NCBI GenBank assembly: GCA_037903475.1 | Contig: JBAJFG010000467.1 | Coordinates: 1,116,001 to 1,180,000, forward strand | DNA length: 64,000 bases | Direction of reading: 5' to 3' | Source: Ancylostoma caninum | Lineage: Eukaryota; Nematoda; Chromadorea; Rhabditida; Ancylostomatidae | Shown: positions 1 to 11,690 of the stretch, one piece after another | Layout of the letters: every line of letters starts with the position of its first letter | Numbering within the stretch: position 1 is the first letter of the stretch | Made by a program: the position numbers and the translations under genes | Notes under the pieces: model-generated | Told to the model about the DNA's origin: nothing | Databases searched by the model: none | Seen by the model: the letters and a program-made list of their open reading frames with translations, nothing else

Positions 1-904
1 AGGATACTGAGCGATGCGGACAGCTCGCTGGTGAAGAACTTCCAACTGCAAGGCCGTCACACCAACAAACAAAAACAAATCATTGGCACTTAAGAACAAG
101 GATAATATCTCAGGGTAAATCCATGCTAGGTCTTGTGATCAGCCGAAGATGACCTCACGACTGACTATTTTTCACCCACAAGCGGAATTTCGAAAAAAAA
201 GGGTAGGAGAGAATGTCCTGCCTCTCGGCACAGCGATCTGTCGCTGGTCTTCAAAGCTGGATCAACTGAACTCATTAGTATTGTTTCAGCTTAAACACCA
301 CTAGCCAAAGAAAAAAGTACTCGAAAAGTAGAGCACAAAGGAGGCACCAGTTGTCCCATCGCAATCATTTGCTAGTGTTAAGGACTAAGTTACTACTCCA
401 GAACAACTACAGAATAGGTACTTCCAGTCGTCGCTGCCCCCAATCAAGACCAAAACTCGTCTAGATCACCTCTGCTCACTCTGGCTTTCGCCAAATGTCA
501 GATAATTAGTCAAATTCCAGAAAAGGAGAAAGCACTTGATTTGTGTGGATGAGTGATTTCGGAGAAGTGTACGCAATGTTTGCATATACATAATTCCGAA
601 TAACGGCTATTTCTTTGGAATCTTTGAATTGATCGATCACGCCAACTGTCAGTGGAAAAGTGATCAAAACGCCTGTGAACTTTCCAAAAGCTGCAAAACT
701 GTAAACTGCGTTTATAAGGGAACGTTTATAAGACATATCCAGAAAGGTGCACTGAGATGTTAACCTAATCTCTCACTTTTGTTTTCAACACTTGCAAAAA
801 TGTCTTCTCATAAAAAATATGAGCACATGTCATTTTGAAATTTCATTCTAGCATTCACTTTGATTGAGACCGCTTCCGCTTTCCTGGTACATCTTGGTTG
901 CGCG
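1..904. other. No gene recognised
   Basis: I see no supported gene in this stretch. A minus-strand open frame at 506-736 (76 codons) reads like ordinary protein, but it has no recognisable domain and no clear exon partners. Nothing repetitive was noticed. Confidence 0.5.
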
Positions 905-1020
905 GCGGTTGATCCGGTTCAGATTTTCGCCCCCCCCCCCTTCCTCCCTCTAATTGTCACCGTAGGATATCAGTTAGAGTTGCGAGAAAAGAGCTTAGAA
1001 ATCTGACCGGATCAACAGCG
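905..1020. mobile_element. Palindromic MITE-like repeat, copy 1
   Basis: The left end reads GCGGTTGATCCGG and the right end reads CCGGATCAACAGC, an inverted pair. The arms continue with GTTCAGATTTTCGC against AAATCTGA. A second copy lies at 2372-2497, which makes it a dispersed inverted-repeat element. The middle carries a run of ten C. No coding capacity. Exact ends and target duplication are not clear in this copy. Confidence 0.6.
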
Positions 1021-2371
1021 TCACGACCGGGAATGACCTGTTGCTACAAGCCCAGATTTGTGGACGAGTTGTCCCTAGACAATTTTTACATCGCTTCATC
1101 GAGCAGTTATAAGATACCAAAGGTCTACGTAGGCAAGATGATTACAGTGCTTCAAGCATCCATTTGAAACCCATCGAAAAACTTCAGGTTGATGAAACAC
1201 TGATTTTTTCACTTCAGAGAAAGCGCAACCCAGTACGATTTAAACCTTCAGAACTTCATACGCTCAATTCAGATAATCAGACTTAATATTCTTGACTTCT
1301 TCATGCTCACTCTTCAACTTCAACTGTTCCGTGCCTATCCTTACTTTTTAGCCAGTCGCTAATTAATTGTCTCTGTAGAATGATCCACATGGCGGAGGTC
1401 AGGTATGAAGGTGCGACAGTGTCCAGCAACCAGTACGTAAGACACCCCCAGGCGCACCCCCAGGCGTGTCTTGTAGATATAATGCAGTCAAATCACCATT
1501 CAAAGGATGTTCACAGTCATATTGATTTTTAGAATTAAGAAATGTATAATATAACTAGATAAACTGCTACAGCAAATCGTAGAATGGGTAAAATTTCAGC
1601 AAATAATGTAGCAATGTAGCATTTCAGTTGTCGGTAATAAAGATTACACAAAGGCTGCCAACGAAGGCGAGTTCTTATCAATTTGGTCCGCTATGAATTG
1701 ATTTTCCGGTTGGAATATAAAATTCAGTTTGATGCTACAGCAAGTTCATTACAACTAGGGGAAGAAGTGGAAGCAAAGGCGAGTCTCAAAGTTGGAATAC
1801 TATGGTTTTTTCTCAAAAGTGTTTATAGTAAAATATTTGAAAGTATATTTTTTGAGTATTCAGAATTCCAACGATTTTGCGAAATAGGTGCAGCTGTATA
1901 ATTTTATTTGGCATGAGGCATCCATACAAAACTCATGAGAAATCTGTCTAGATGTTCTTCACTTCGGGAATAATTCAATGTGCAAAATCAAGAAGTAGTG
2001 ATATTAATCATGCGACCAAAACCCGTAAAGTGATATTGATAGAGTAAAAAACTACTGCATTGGTGGAGAACCACAAAGAAGACTGCTACTCTTTAGATCG
2101 TGCCCGTTTGTTGCATACAAACAACTGAACAAAGTTTCTTGTTGTACAGGACATTGGTACAGCTAGAACGGCGCTGTTTGTAATTGCTTCACTTTAAATG
2201 TGATTTTTACCGATCATATGGCATCCTAGGAGCTTGGAGAGGAGAGACTGCAGAAGCCGGTAACCGCAATCGTAAGTTTCCAGTAAAGACAACCCTCAAA
2301 CTATGCAAGAATACTAGATATAGTACAACTGGTCCACTAATCCGCGCGTCATAATAACTGGGCATTGTTAG
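1021..2371. other. No gene recognised
   Basis: AT-rich sequence with short open frames only (the longest is about 72 codons at 1683-1901 on the plus strand, with no recognisable motif). No splice-consistent coding series was found on either strand. Confidence 0.5.
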
Positions 2372-2497
2372 GTCTGGCGCTGTTGATCCGATTAGAATTT
2401 TTGTCTTCCTTCTCGAACCTTTCTTCAATTGAATGTCCTCAGGTGATAATCAGGCAGACTCGCGAAAATCTGATCGGATCAACCGCTTTTACCAGAC
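2372..2497. mobile_element. Palindromic MITE-like repeat, copy 2
   Basis: The outer ends read GTCTGG and CCAGAC. Inside them GCTGTTGATCCGATTAGA pairs with TCTGATCGGATCAACCGC. It matches the element at 905-1020 in both arms, so the two are copies of one family of about 125 bp. No open frame of note. Confidence 0.65.
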
Positions 2498-2512
2498 ACC
2501 CTTTTTTAGCAA

Positions 2513-3290
2513 CGTTTCGAGCTCTCTGAAGAAATGTTGGAACATGAGGTGGGTGATCCAATCATTCGCATTTACATCCACATAAGGCAGCTACAGCAGA
2601 TCTAATCTGTGAACGGGGGCATTGTCCCAAGGTAGGAGAAGCTACTATTGTTAGTCTAGGGAAAAAAGACGCCATTAATACCGAAAATATGAACCTGACA
2701 GCATAATGCTAGGCACACTGACTTGATAGACTATATGCTGCAAGCCTGCTCCAGAGAGGAGCTGATTATTTGTATCTGGTTATCCGTCTAGCCTTTATCT
2801 GTAGGTTTTTCCCTCATCCAGAGCATTGTCCATGCTTCTTCCAACGGATAACGATAAGGGTAATGTAGAACAAGGCTGCTTCCAATTCGCACTTTTTTTG
2901 ACGGTCCTCATTTAGAGGAGAACATTTGCGTAACGTGTTCTAGCGCATTTCCTGTAATTTTCCGCAATTTAGATTCTCGAAGTTAGGCAGAAAAAGATAG
3001 TTACAACCTTTTGTTCTCAAACAGAAAGAAAAATTTCTGTTAGGTTGTTTTGGTGAGCAGTGTCACGCACCAGGAGCCCTTAACCGTTATCTGTTATAAG
3101 GTATATCGTATCCGTTGTTCGGTCATGGGAAATCTCGCAGCTGCTCATCCCTGGTCTCCATTCAGTGTTTCGAGAAAAAAGGATGAAGCGAGTCTAGGCC
3201 CCTGTATTCTCTGGTACATCCTCTCTGGGCAACGTTCCGAGTTCTCTGAAGAAATGCTGGAAAACCATCCGTGTTTAATACTTCTAATGA
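2513..3290. repeat. Pair of dispersed ~35-bp repeats
   Basis: A stretch beginning GCAACGTTTCGAGCTCTCTG near 2513 recurs with few changes near 3225 (GCAACGTTCCGAGTTCTCTG) and both continue with GAAGAAATG and TGGAA. The function is unknown. They are probably remnants of a larger repeat, since the rest of the interval holds no convincing gene. Confidence 0.4.
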
Positions 3291-3685
3291 TTAGGCTGAC
3301 CACAGTTTTTATTTGGAAGAAATATCTCACACTCATCTTAGTTATGCACCTCAAAATGAGAGCTTCAAAAACGGCCACTATTTTTGGGACATCCTACGAG
3401 TTTTCCTCTTTTCAGTTATCTTTGGTTAATTGTAGAAAGTTTAGTGTTTAATTTTATGAGAGCTGAGTACAAATCAAGCGATGAAACTTTAAGTAATAGT
3501 TGTTGCTCTGGGAGAATCAATAGTTGCACAAGTCTTTGATTTGTAAGAGCTATCAGCAGAACTCTTGAAAAATGCTCTTAAAGAACGAGACGCGTATTTT
3601 TTCATTCTTGTCATGGCTACTTTTTTCAACATTTCTCTTTATTTACGAGCTCCTCTCTCTCTGCGACTCTGCGGTGGGTCGAAGC

Positions 3686-3724
3686 TTCTACGTTACACTG
3701 CTTTCGAAGCAGTGTAACGTAGAA
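3686..3724. other. Perfect 18-bp hairpin with 3-nt loop
   Basis: TTCTACGTTACACTGCTT at 3686-3703 is the exact reverse complement of 3707-3724, separated by TCG. It lies in non-coding DNA with no gene nearby. It could be a young inverted duplication, a foldback remnant or a structured RNA. The length and perfection exceed chance expectation. Confidence 0.75.
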
Positions 3725-6225
3725 CCACTTACTTTTGAAGTCCCAATATCTTGTAAAGTCTGCAAAGAAAATTCGTTCGAGCGTAAGCATTGAAAGTCTG
3801 AACAGGGACAGGAGCAGGGTTTTACAGGCAATTTCGATCCCTGAGATTTTGCGCTAATTTACGGTTTTGATTGTGAAGTAGTTCATCACCAGAACATTAC
3901 ATCAGTTTTGCCCAAAGTTGGGGAAAACGTTGTTTTGGGTGAGCCTACTTCAGTTCTTCAGAAAGAGGTGTTGATTTGAACTACCATAGTAGAGTAGGAT
4001 GGGTGGAATTGAGTATGGAAACCAAGGTCTATCGAGTAAAAATGAACAGACATGAACGAGCTGGTCCTTCTTGAGATACAACTCATCCACGGGATAGAAG
4101 AATAGACATCCAACCTTTTATATTATGGGACAGTGATGGCTTCGGCAATGCAACCCTCACAGAATTATCGGGACTTTTATTCAGTTTCCAAAACATCCAA
4201 AATATCAGGCATGAAAAGGAGTCGAAGAAGCGGCGCCCAGTCAGTTCTGAACGCCCCTGGGCACAAATGTATGGGGTACTGTGAAGAGTTTAATCTGATA
4301 GGCAACACCTCTTGCTCTTGGGTTGATCCAGCGCAATAGAAATTTCTTTTCGAATTTTTTCAGCTCCTCGAGGGCTATGCTTACACATAAACCATACATA
4401 TAAACTCTGGAGAGAGGTTGTCATCTTTGTGATACATGACAGAAATTCAACAAAAAGACTGAAGCGAAGACGAGGAGTAGGGTCTAGCCTTGGGTGAAGG
4501 ATCCATGATGACCTGTCAGGACGATAGTCGTTTAGCTATGTTCGTGAGCAGCCGGTGTTCCAGAATCATATGGACCTCACAAGCCAGCAATCTATTTTTG
4601 TTAGAGCAATAGTTCAGCGGCTATGCCCAGTGAATTCTTTCGTCGAGCGGCTCATAAGCATCCTTCTAACTACTAGGTTGGTCCACAGTTTTCTGAATCC
4701 TAAACTTTTCTTCAAACAATCATACCACTACTGTCTATGGATGGCACCCGGTTTACCAATTTTATAGTTGAGAAGTATGTAGTAGAACATTCTACCACAT
4801 TCAACTGCCGATTAATTTCAAGACCAAGAAATTTCTGGATGGAAAAATAAATGCTTGTGCAAGGCTTTCGGACCAACATAAGATAATGCAGTTGTAGATA
4901 AGCCGTGTACATCGAGGTAATCATACCTTTTTCTTAGCACCTTCAGATATCCAGTAAAACGCTAAAACGGTAAGAGAAAACAAAGAAAGAAAATACATGT
5001 AGAGTGCAAGTGGATAAGATGGAGATCTCATTACAAGAACATTTCGTACTGCCTTCTCGATAAGTATGGGACATGACGGACAAGCATGTACTATAGTTTC
5101 AGCACACGTAAAAGGAAAGACATGTCAATTCTGGTAGAAGAGAAATCTAACTGCCCCTCTTGAAACTAAAAAAAACATGGATACGAAATATGTTCTTATG
5201 CTTATTTTCAGATCTTATATTTATGGGAAGAAATAAGCTGCTTTACAGGTTTCAAATGCAGCTGAGCAATTAATGAGGAAAACATCCTCAAAGTTCTCTC
5301 CCCCCCCTCTAAATTGCGACAAATTCCCTCAATGCGAATAGTGCGAAAGAACACAATAACTGGAAATTGAAGTGAAAAACAGTTCTCAAGCGGGTGCACT
5401 GTGAGAAATGTGGTGAAGCTTGGGACGACTTTGAGGATAGGAGATTTCTGCGAGCTGAAGCGCATGGCAGGCCCGCCCCATCGGCAAACATTGTGAAGAG
5501 CGTCCACAGCAAACACAAAAGTGTTTTCTTGTTTCACTGTGGGTCCCGTGACGAATGGGAGATGACGTTGCGCTGTTCACAAGGTTATCCGGTGAGCAAC
5601 ATGAAGAGGATGCAATGTGTTTGATGTGCAGAGGCTATCTTCAGTGATGGGATCTATACGATTCTAAACGTTCCTGTTGACGAAGTGCTGTACCGATCCT
5701 CATAGGATGGACGAGTTGTTTTGTTGAAAACAGGCGCACTCCTTCCGAGTGACTTAGTAGCGACGACTGTATCTTACTCACCGATAGTGGAGAATATCTG
5801 GACCTATCACATATTCCTAAGAACACCCCATCCCCCCCAACCCCAGATGAGCGGAAAGCTCAGGAATTTTACGTGAACTTTCAGAAATCTCGCCAGAGGT
5901 ATTTCAACAAGTACCGCACAATAATGCCTACCTTAGCAGTAGCAGACACGAACAGTGGAGTGAGAACCCGTAACTCTTGCGAAATTTTCACTGTACTGTT
6001 TGGCACTGTACAGCTTCAATTCCTTTTATATGTACATTTTGTATCGCGTTCCATATTCATACATTGCATCGTCGCAGCAAGTACTGCACACGCATGCCAG
6101 GCGACCCAACCTCGATGTTCTCGGAGTGTTTTGTTGGCAAATATTGCAGATCATTTCGAAAAGTATTTATTTCGAGTTTTTCTGTCACAAACAAGTGCAG
6201 CGCGGACGCGTCTCGGTAAACTTCA
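3725..6225. other. No gene recognised
   Basis: The longest open frames (for example 5208-5537 minus and 5873-6289 plus) show no domain, no signal peptide and no convincing splice series. Several overlap one another on both strands, as expected of chance frames. Confidence 0.45.
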
Positions 6226-8265
6226 TCAGAGGAGGACGAGTTTTCTGCGCAGAGCACGTGCCAGAGCTTGCTTATCGACGCGAGCCTGAAACAGCACAGG
6301 ATTAAGGTGAGAATTGACATCTTTATCGCAGAGATGTGCTCACCCTTCTGCCTCGATTTGTGGGGTAGACACCACCAGCACCACCAGGTCCTGCGCCTGC
6401 AGCTCCTCCTTGCCCTCCAGCTGGATAGGCCTGAAAAGATTCATTCAATCACTGAGTATTCAGATTTCCACTAGAATCAACGACGAAGTTTTAAATAGGG
6501 AAATACCTCTCCACCAGGCCCTCCAACTGCTCCTCCAGGTCCTCCTCCGACGCCGGGGCCTGCTCCACCTGGACCTGCGCTCGGACCTGCTCCTGGACCT
6601 GCACCCGGACCTGCTCCAGCTTCTCCTGCTTCAAGGCCGACTCCGCCAGCTTCTCCTCCTCCTGGTCCTCCTCCTGCGGTGTACGCTCCAGCACCGCCGG
6701 CGCCAGATGGCCCACGTCCACCAGCGCCTCCTCCCCCAGTGATGTAGCTAGCAGGACCTCCAGCGCCAGCGCCCGCACCCTCTGTTCTCCTTTCGGGGCA
6801 GGGACAATACTCTGCGTCTGCTCCGTTTCCACCAGCTTGTCCAGGAAGACCAGGGAAGCCATCTGGGCCGGGTTCGCCGGGAGCTCCCTATAAAAGTAGA
6901 GGTGGTATTGTAGGCGAATTAAGTGATTCATGCCGAAATATTAGATAACAACGGCAGCGTACCATAGCTCCTGGTGGTCCTTGTGGTCCAGCCTTGGCGT
7001 CATCTCCACGTTCTCCGGGAAGACCTTCATCTCCAGGCGGTCCTTGCGGTCCCATATCTCCTCGTGGTCCCGGGGCTCCTTTAGCGAATCCCATTGCAGG
7101 CTCTCCAGGAGCTCCTTAACTTACTTTTCAACCTCAGAGCTTAACACATTAATTAGACTAGCGCAAACCCCTCTCTCCTGGTGCTCCAGACGCTCCAGGA
7201 TGACCGCGATCACCTTCCGGACCAGCTTCTCCTGGCGATCCATCCATTCCAGGGCTTCCAGGAGCTCCCTTATTGCCCTGAAAACATCCATTTTCAACCA
7301 CTACGAGATCCGGTACTTAACAGTAGTGCTCACTTTAGGTCCTCGTGATCCTCTTTGTCCCTTGTATCCCGGTAGTCCAGGTGGTCCAGTCGGGCAAGGC
7401 GGGCAGCCTCCAGCAGCACCGGCATCAGATGCCGCTCCAGGAATGCCATCCTTACCGGGAGAGCCGTCAATTCCGTCTGGGCCTAACATAAAGTTATTAA
7501 CTGCTACGTTCACACGACAGCGTACGTGGTTGACTTACCTGGTAGTCCCTTGGCACCTGGAGGCCCTTTGGGACCAGCTGGACAAGCCTGACCACCCGCC
7601 GATGTGGTGCCCAACCCACCAGGGCCCCCGAAGCCGGGTCCACCTGGCCCTGCTCCGAAGCCGGGACCTGCTCCACCAGGACCTCCTCCAACACCGGAAA
7701 CGGGTCCACCAGGACCTCCCTCGACGCCTGCACCGGGTCCACCAGGACCTCTCTCGACACCGGCACCGGGTCCACCAGGACCTCCACCGAATCCTCCTGG
7801 GCCGCCTCCAGGACCACCACCTACGCCACCGCTAACAGCAGAGGGCTGAAGAGGTACTGTGCCGGCGTTGTCTGAAGAAAACAACCACTCTAAGGGAAAT
7901 CGACGTTGGTTAATCAAAAATGAATGCAGTCTCACATGTTGCCTGTCTCCTTGTTCTGCGGACATGTTCTCCCTCAGCCAGAAGGTCTTTCCACATGAGG
8001 TTAGACATCTCCTCGTACGTGACGCGAGACTCCAATAGTTCTTCCTCGATGTTGTTCATGATGGTGAACAGGACCGGCATGGAGACAATCTGCAAGTGCT
8101 TGCATGTAAATTTAGGAGAAATTCAGAATGTTGCTGTTGTTGTGCGGTTAATCAACATTGGCTGCAAATTTATTATGTACAGACCATCATGATGAAGGCG
8201 GTTCCCGAGAGGAAAATGGCCAGATTTGATGAGCGATGAAGCATCGGGGGACATTTTCCCCCCAT
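6226..8265 (-). CDS. Nematode cuticle collagen, nine exons
   Basis: Structural protein of the cuticle. Exons (minus): 8265-8185, 8089-7936, 7871-7539, 7482-7334, 7277-7169, 7114-6963, 6887-6507, 6430-6344 and probably 6285-6226. All junctions are GT-AG and in phase, giving about 501 aa. Order: short cytosolic start; hydrophobic signal-anchor at residues 14-40; collagen N-terminal domain; furin-like site RRTRR at 71-75; Gly-Gly-Pro-rich non-triplet segment encoded by exon 3; Gly-X-Y blocks separated by short Cys-containing breaks; a Gly/Ala-rich tail after CPCP. It is long for a cuticle collagen (commonly near 300 aa), which resembles the larger blister-type members, but I assign no symbol. 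The final exon is uncertain: without splicing at 6343 the frame would stop at 6323. The long plus-strand proline-rich frames here are its shadow. Confidence 0.92.
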
Positions 8266-8282
8266 CTGAAACAAATGTTAAC
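8266..8282 (-). promoter_or_regulatory. 3' splice site directly before collagen ATG
   Basis: On the minus strand the bases just before the collagen start read ATTTGTTTCAG, a strong nematode acceptor ending at the base before ATG. This fits spliced-leader trans-splicing with almost no 5' UTR; a short upstream 5' UTR exon is the alternative. It supports the choice of start codon. Confidence 0.6.
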
Positions 8283-9211
8283 AAATGAAGGTGCTGAAGC
8301 TTCTATATCTTTGTAAGGCGAATAATATAATTCTCAGGAGTAGAAACAAGGAAATGAATCTAAAGGAAATGAATCTAACACGACGCTATGATGCATAGAA
8401 TTGGATCGCTTTTTATACTCGTTCAGCAGTTTCGATCTCATGAAAGTCCGGCCAGGGAAAGCTTATCAAGTGTTACATCTCTCGCTCGACATACTTTCGT
8501 TCTCGGACAAGTTTAGTCGTACGTCAACAGAGAAATTTGCAGGATTTAGCAGAAACGAGCCTGTGCGTTACCTCTGCTGGAAACAACAGAATTGCTTTTT
8601 TTCATGACAGCACCACTTTGTAAGCTACGCAAAGATAGTGAAGTTTATTCGATTGCGGTTACGGACTGCATAAACTGAAATAACACACCTCCATATGCAT
8701 TTGTACCAATACTGAGTGCGAAACGTGATTTCTATTCAACTGACTCCTTATGGATCCCAGTCCGGGTGAGATTCTCCGAGAGATGGTGCTTGTTACTCAT
8801 CCCCACCTTTACCAGACAGCTAAAAGTACCGATAAGATCAGATTCCTAACGACATGAAAGAAACAACGACATAGGTCTAAGCTAGCTCTGTTGCCATGGA
8901 AAGGATACTGCATTCCTTTATAGGCAAGGCTCAACGTTGTTCTCTGTTTTGTAAATTCTAAATGTCCTCGGATTTCAATAGTTTGCATTGAAATCTTCAG
9001 AAGTATCGAAAACCATGCCTTTAACACATTTGCGAGAACGCAAATTCTCCGCTCAGGGCTACTTTGGACCAAAGCGAGTTTGCGCTTGTTTCTCACCGGA
9101 GTTGTGGGAATTAGGGCATATTTGACATGGTGATCACAAATATGCAATCTATTCTACTTGATAGAGCACCTTCTGTAGTGTCACTGTAGGTAGCAATCGA
9201 TTCCTAGGTTA
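8283..9211. other. Upstream region of the collagen gene
   Basis: Non-coding sequence that should contain the collagen promoter. I do not recognise a specific binding site. A minus-strand frame at 8809-9147 (112 codons) has no recognisable domain. Confidence 0.4.
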
Positions 9212-9325
9212 TCCGGACCGTTGTCAGTGTGGAAAGCCCGGATAACTGTCCGGATAATGGATGGACCAACACCTAAGGATAATCGCTAAACGGATAACCG
9301 GTTACCAACAATCCGCTCATCCCTG
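9212..9325. mobile_element. hAT-like element end (CAGGGATGAGCGGAT family)
   Basis: The stretch is rich in the word CGGATAAC and its complement and ends with ATCCGCTCATCCCTG. The same terminus bounds the elements at 55831-56969 and, in shortened form, 50128-50234. Only one end is visible, so this is a fragment. Confidence 0.5.
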
Positions 9326-10283
9326 CACCTTAGATAAAGCGTTGTGCAACATGTCTTGCCTGGCAGATCGATAAGATCGACAGCTTTACGTTACTAGTTT
9401 GGTTCAGAAGACTTGTATTGTACAACCCGTCCCCCCTCAAAAAAAAAAAAACGTATCTGAAGAATTGTTGGATATTTCACGACATTGATAGAATCAGTGG
9501 ATCAGGCAGATCTATAATCTGTTAGTAAATCCAATACGAAAACGAGATGGAACACTGTCCTTTATAAGTAACAAAAATTTTCCTTGTTGAGTGTAGTTTT
9601 ATTTGAGAATCTTGCACCACTGAGATCTTTGACGAACGAGCAGAAGCTATAAAATCTAAGCTCAATACAGCCCAAGACCTGCAGATGCTACTTTCACCTA
9701 CAGAACCATTTCTGAGTTTTCCAAGTTCCATAAAGAACAGTCAATGCCAGTCAATGCATTGCTGGAGCATTGTCCCAACCCACAAGGGCTTCAAAATTCA
9801 AAATTTTAGTTGTTCTTTTATAATTCATGAAACAAAGCTTGTCTCCCTCGGAATTGTGCAGTACTTTACATCTTGGCCAGCGAAAATCCAAAAAAAAAAA
9901 TCCCAATTCAGAGCGAGGCGCGCTTTAGTATGTTGAAGCTAGGCAGTAAATATATAAATATTCTCTTTTTCTCGTTTGTCCCAACTCTGCGGTCATTATC
10001 ACCCAATGTTTGAAAAAAGAAACAAAGGCCATCATATACACCTAACAGTGGGAATGAACAAAAAAAGCTACACAAAAAAGGAAGAAGGTAAACGAGACGC
10101 GCTTTCTGCCTTTTTATACACAGTCTATTCCAAACGCGACAAGTTGAATAACCGTACGGATGCTTTGCATTACTCTGATTCCTCTGCAATTACTGCGCAC
10201 TCTCCCGCGTTCTTTTCCTCTTTGCTGTCTTCCCAACTATCGTCCATGGTGGCACGCACTATAGCTTCCGTCAGCGTTTAATA

Positions 10284-10805
10284 TTAGGTTGGTCCGAAAG
10301 ACTTGCACCTAATTTCATATTTTTCAAAGAATGTTAAATTCATTGTGAACAGATATCAATCAACAAGGTAATTACCTTCATGATCCACGAGGTAAGGCCA
10401 ACGCTCCACTAAAGCATCAGCTCCAGAAGTCAAGATCTCTGGCTGCTGCTAGTCTAAGAAGCTTGAAATCTCACTTTTCGGTCTGGTCCAATCATCGAAT
10501 TTCTCTTCTCATAGATGCAACTTCAGGGCTCCGAGGAACTGGTATTCAGATGAGGATAAGTCAGGAGAATAAGAGAGTGTGGTAGATCTTTCCAACCTAA
10601 TTTGGCAATTTTTTGGCGGGTACGCTTTGCCACGTGGGGTCGGGCGTTGTCATGATGTGGAGCAACATGGTCAATTTTTCTCAGCTCCAGGCGAGTTGTG
10701 TATGCCAGTTTCTGTAGGTAAAAAGAGTAGACTCAGGCAGCTTCGGAGCCCAGGTGTCAGAAGTTCTCGATGCAGCATTCCCTCGGAATTCCACCAAAAA
10801 CACAG
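10284..10805 (-). pseudogene. Mariner transposase relic
   Basis: The left end TTAGGTTGGTCCGAAAGACT is a typical mariner terminal repeat following a TA. On the minus strand, near 10670-10575, the translation contains HDNARPHVAKRT followed by KIAKLGW, the hallmark region around the second catalytic Asp of mariner transposases. The frame breaks after LPHS, where a shift is needed to reach the SPDLSSSEY region that should hold the third Asp. No matching right terminal repeat was found, so the copy is truncated and dead. A second relic lies near 14.5 kb. Confidence 0.75.
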
Positions 10806-10860
10806 AAAAACCTTCTTTCGTGCACCTCTATTTTCGACTATATTGGAGATGGTTCGCTAG

Positions 10861-11690
10861 CGCGACTCAACTTTTCTCTCGTGTATGGTTAACACACAGA
10901 CTCAAGTCTCATTTCCATTAATGAGCTGGTGGAGAAAGTTCTTCCTGTGTGGACGCAGCAGCAAAGATTAGCCCACACTCAGTCTTGCAAGGCACTCAGT
11001 TTGTGGAGGACCCAACCTGTCATCAATTTTCTGTAACCCAGAGCTTCCAGATGTCTGGCGATTATTGTACGGCCACAGTCAGGTGTATCCTACAGTTCAC
11101 ATGTAGTGGCATTTTGATGCAATACATATAACGACTGTTTGCTGCGGTCTTCCTGTATCGATTAGGCCTAGCGGCCCTTCAGGAAATTGGTCTGAATGAA
11201 ATTAAAATGGGAGTGGGATTAGATTCTTTTCATATCTGGGATATCCACACCACTCTTCTGAGACTTTTGCAAGACCTAAAACACTTCTGGTGAACAACTG
11301 GATTGTTTTCCAACGCTACTACATGGAGTGAATGCTGAGAGGGACAACCCCATCCTGCCGCCGCGGTTGGTCACAAATGAGCCTGGGTATAAGATGTCCG
11401 TAAACGTGTTTAGCACACCACAGCAAAACGTTCTCCATGTTTTGCCAGAAATCTTTTCGTTCAAAAACACCAGCTTATCCCTGCTCTACACCATGGAAAA
11501 GGGTAGAGTATAAAAATGCACTTCGGACATTCCTTCACGCGGAAACCAGAGGCGCCTCTTCGGTGAGCCCGGTCCAAGTGCGTTGGCTCATGCAAGGCAG
11601 CTGTGTTCATATTCAATTTCAAGCTCCATTTCAGCATTAGTCAGCTTGTACATAAGTGTGATGTCAGATGCTAGCAGGTGATCCCGGTTA
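10861..11690. other. No gene recognised
   Basis: Short frames on both strands with no domain. It may include further decayed transposon sequence adjoining the mariner relic. Confidence 0.4.

Noticed and set aside
506..736. Minus-strand frame of 76 codons with a hydrophobic stretch
   Set aside because: Looks protein-like, but no family, no splice partners and no supported start.
7604..7849. Plus-strand proline-rich frame opposite the collagen
   Set aside because: It is the complement of Gly-Gly-Pro codons in a well-supported minus-strand collagen exon, so it is a shadow.
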